From JBBQXY01 sp051004815 (GTDB lineage Bacteria; Chloroflexota; Ktedonobacteria; Ktedonobacterales; Ktedonobacteraceae), in assembly GCA_051004815.1 (NCBI GenBank), contig JBPCJY010000136.1, forward strand, positions 1-62,405: a DNA stretch of 62,405 nt. The letters are read 5' to 3'. Shown in pieces: positions 62,104-62,405 of the stretch. The notes under the pieces are model-generated. The model was not told the origin of the DNA. It made no database searches and saw nothing but the letters and a program-made list of their open reading frames with translations. The stretch's first letter is position 1; each line of letters starts with the position of its first letter. Both the position numbers and the translations under genes were made by a program.

Positions 62104-62405
62104 ATGTGGAGGATGAAACATCGCTGGCTCTATCCGGCCAATTGGGATGACCTGGCGTGGGCGTGTAAAGAACGGGCTGGCTGGTGTTGTGAGTCGTGTG
62201 GCATTGCGCAAGGGACAGAGGTGGTTTCGGAACGGACGGGCGTGGTGTACGAAGTGAAGTTGGCGGCGGCGCATCTGGACCATGACCCCTGGAATGCTGA
62301 GCCTCGGTTGGCGGCTCTGTGTCCCTCGTGTCATGCACGCTACGATTATTCCTGGCAGGAGCGGCAACGCTGGGTGGAATTAGAGGTAATGCGTCATCGG
62401 ATATT
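62104..62405 (+). CDS. HNH-type endonuclease, truncated by window end
   Basis: The frame from ATG 62104 stays open to the window end, about 100 codons. It has a zinc-bound HNH pattern: WCCESCGIAQG, the catalytic His segment AAAHLDHDPWN, and ALCPSCHARYD. GGGGG lies just upstream; an in-frame ATG at 62113 is also possible. Such HNH proteins are common in phages and plasmids. Its C-terminus is outside the window, so the domain content beyond HNH is unknown. Confidence 0.75.
   Translation, partial: MWRMKHRWLYPANWDDLAWACKERAGWCCESCGIAQGTEVVSERTGVVYEVKLAAAHLDHDPWNAEPRLAALCPSCHARYDYSWQERQRWVELEVMRHRI

Overview
The window reads as a chromosomal segment of a Chloroflexota bacterium, most likely of the class Ktedonobacteria. 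This rests on gene content: a triple-FHA/ABCG fusion transporter, several PIMT-like methyltransferases with long C-terminal parts, a zinc-ribbon/AIM24 protein, a MEDS protein, and scattered copies of two short palindromic repeats I associate with these genomes. No marker RNA allows a firmer placement.

The left two thirds (1-48.7 kb) is mostly housekeeping DNA. On the minus strand lie grpE-dnaJ with a consensus promoter, a tight four-gene operon (MBL hydrolase, M50 protease, HD hydrolase, scpA), a Ser/Thr kinase whose TPR tail is out of frame at a C7 tract, and an SDR with a QueA-like protein. On the plus strand lie a lipoprotein, an MFS exporter, a membrane-anchored protein, the FHA-ABC transporter, coaBC and an AIM24 protein. 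Then come Nudix/membrane/MEDS, a UroD-family protein, and a histidine kinase - response regulator - metallopeptidase operon joined by 4-bp overlaps. trmD follows, then rnj-ftsK-PIMT. FtsK carries a 407-residue intein inside its Walker A motif.

At 35.8-37.9 kb a visibly A+T-richer pair sits between ordinary genes: an OLD/RecF-like ATPase and a small TOPRIM-like (DUF4276-type) protein, a likely two-gene defence module. Next are an amidase, a second PIMT-like enzyme, an ion channel, a Uma2 nuclease, a transposase relic, an HNH protein, a tRNA-Thr, a tRNA-Thr relic and an M16 peptidase. After these come a large GAF histidine kinase and small membrane and SH3 proteins.

From about 49.3 kb the DNA is accessory: long non-coding gaps, a gene with two in-frame stops, then a four-gene restriction-modification island (51.5-57.6 kb). 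The island holds a Vsr nuclease, two C5-cytosine methyltransferases and a 1080-residue nuclease/N6-methylase fusion, every junction being a 4-bp ATGA overlap. The fusion has an intact nuclease motif but NPPS at the methylase catalytic motif, so the two C5 enzymes may supply protection.

The right end (57.7-62.4 kb) has an XRE-TPR regulator operon, a small excisionase-like HTH gene, and a consensus promoter embedded in two 27-bp direct repeats spaced exactly 33 bp. About 0.5 kb of non-coding, purine-rich DNA with many nested complementary stems follows. I regard this as a candidate large structured RNA. A run of very small, partly Cys-rich genes follows, ending in a truncated HNH gene. This looks like the start of a mobile element.
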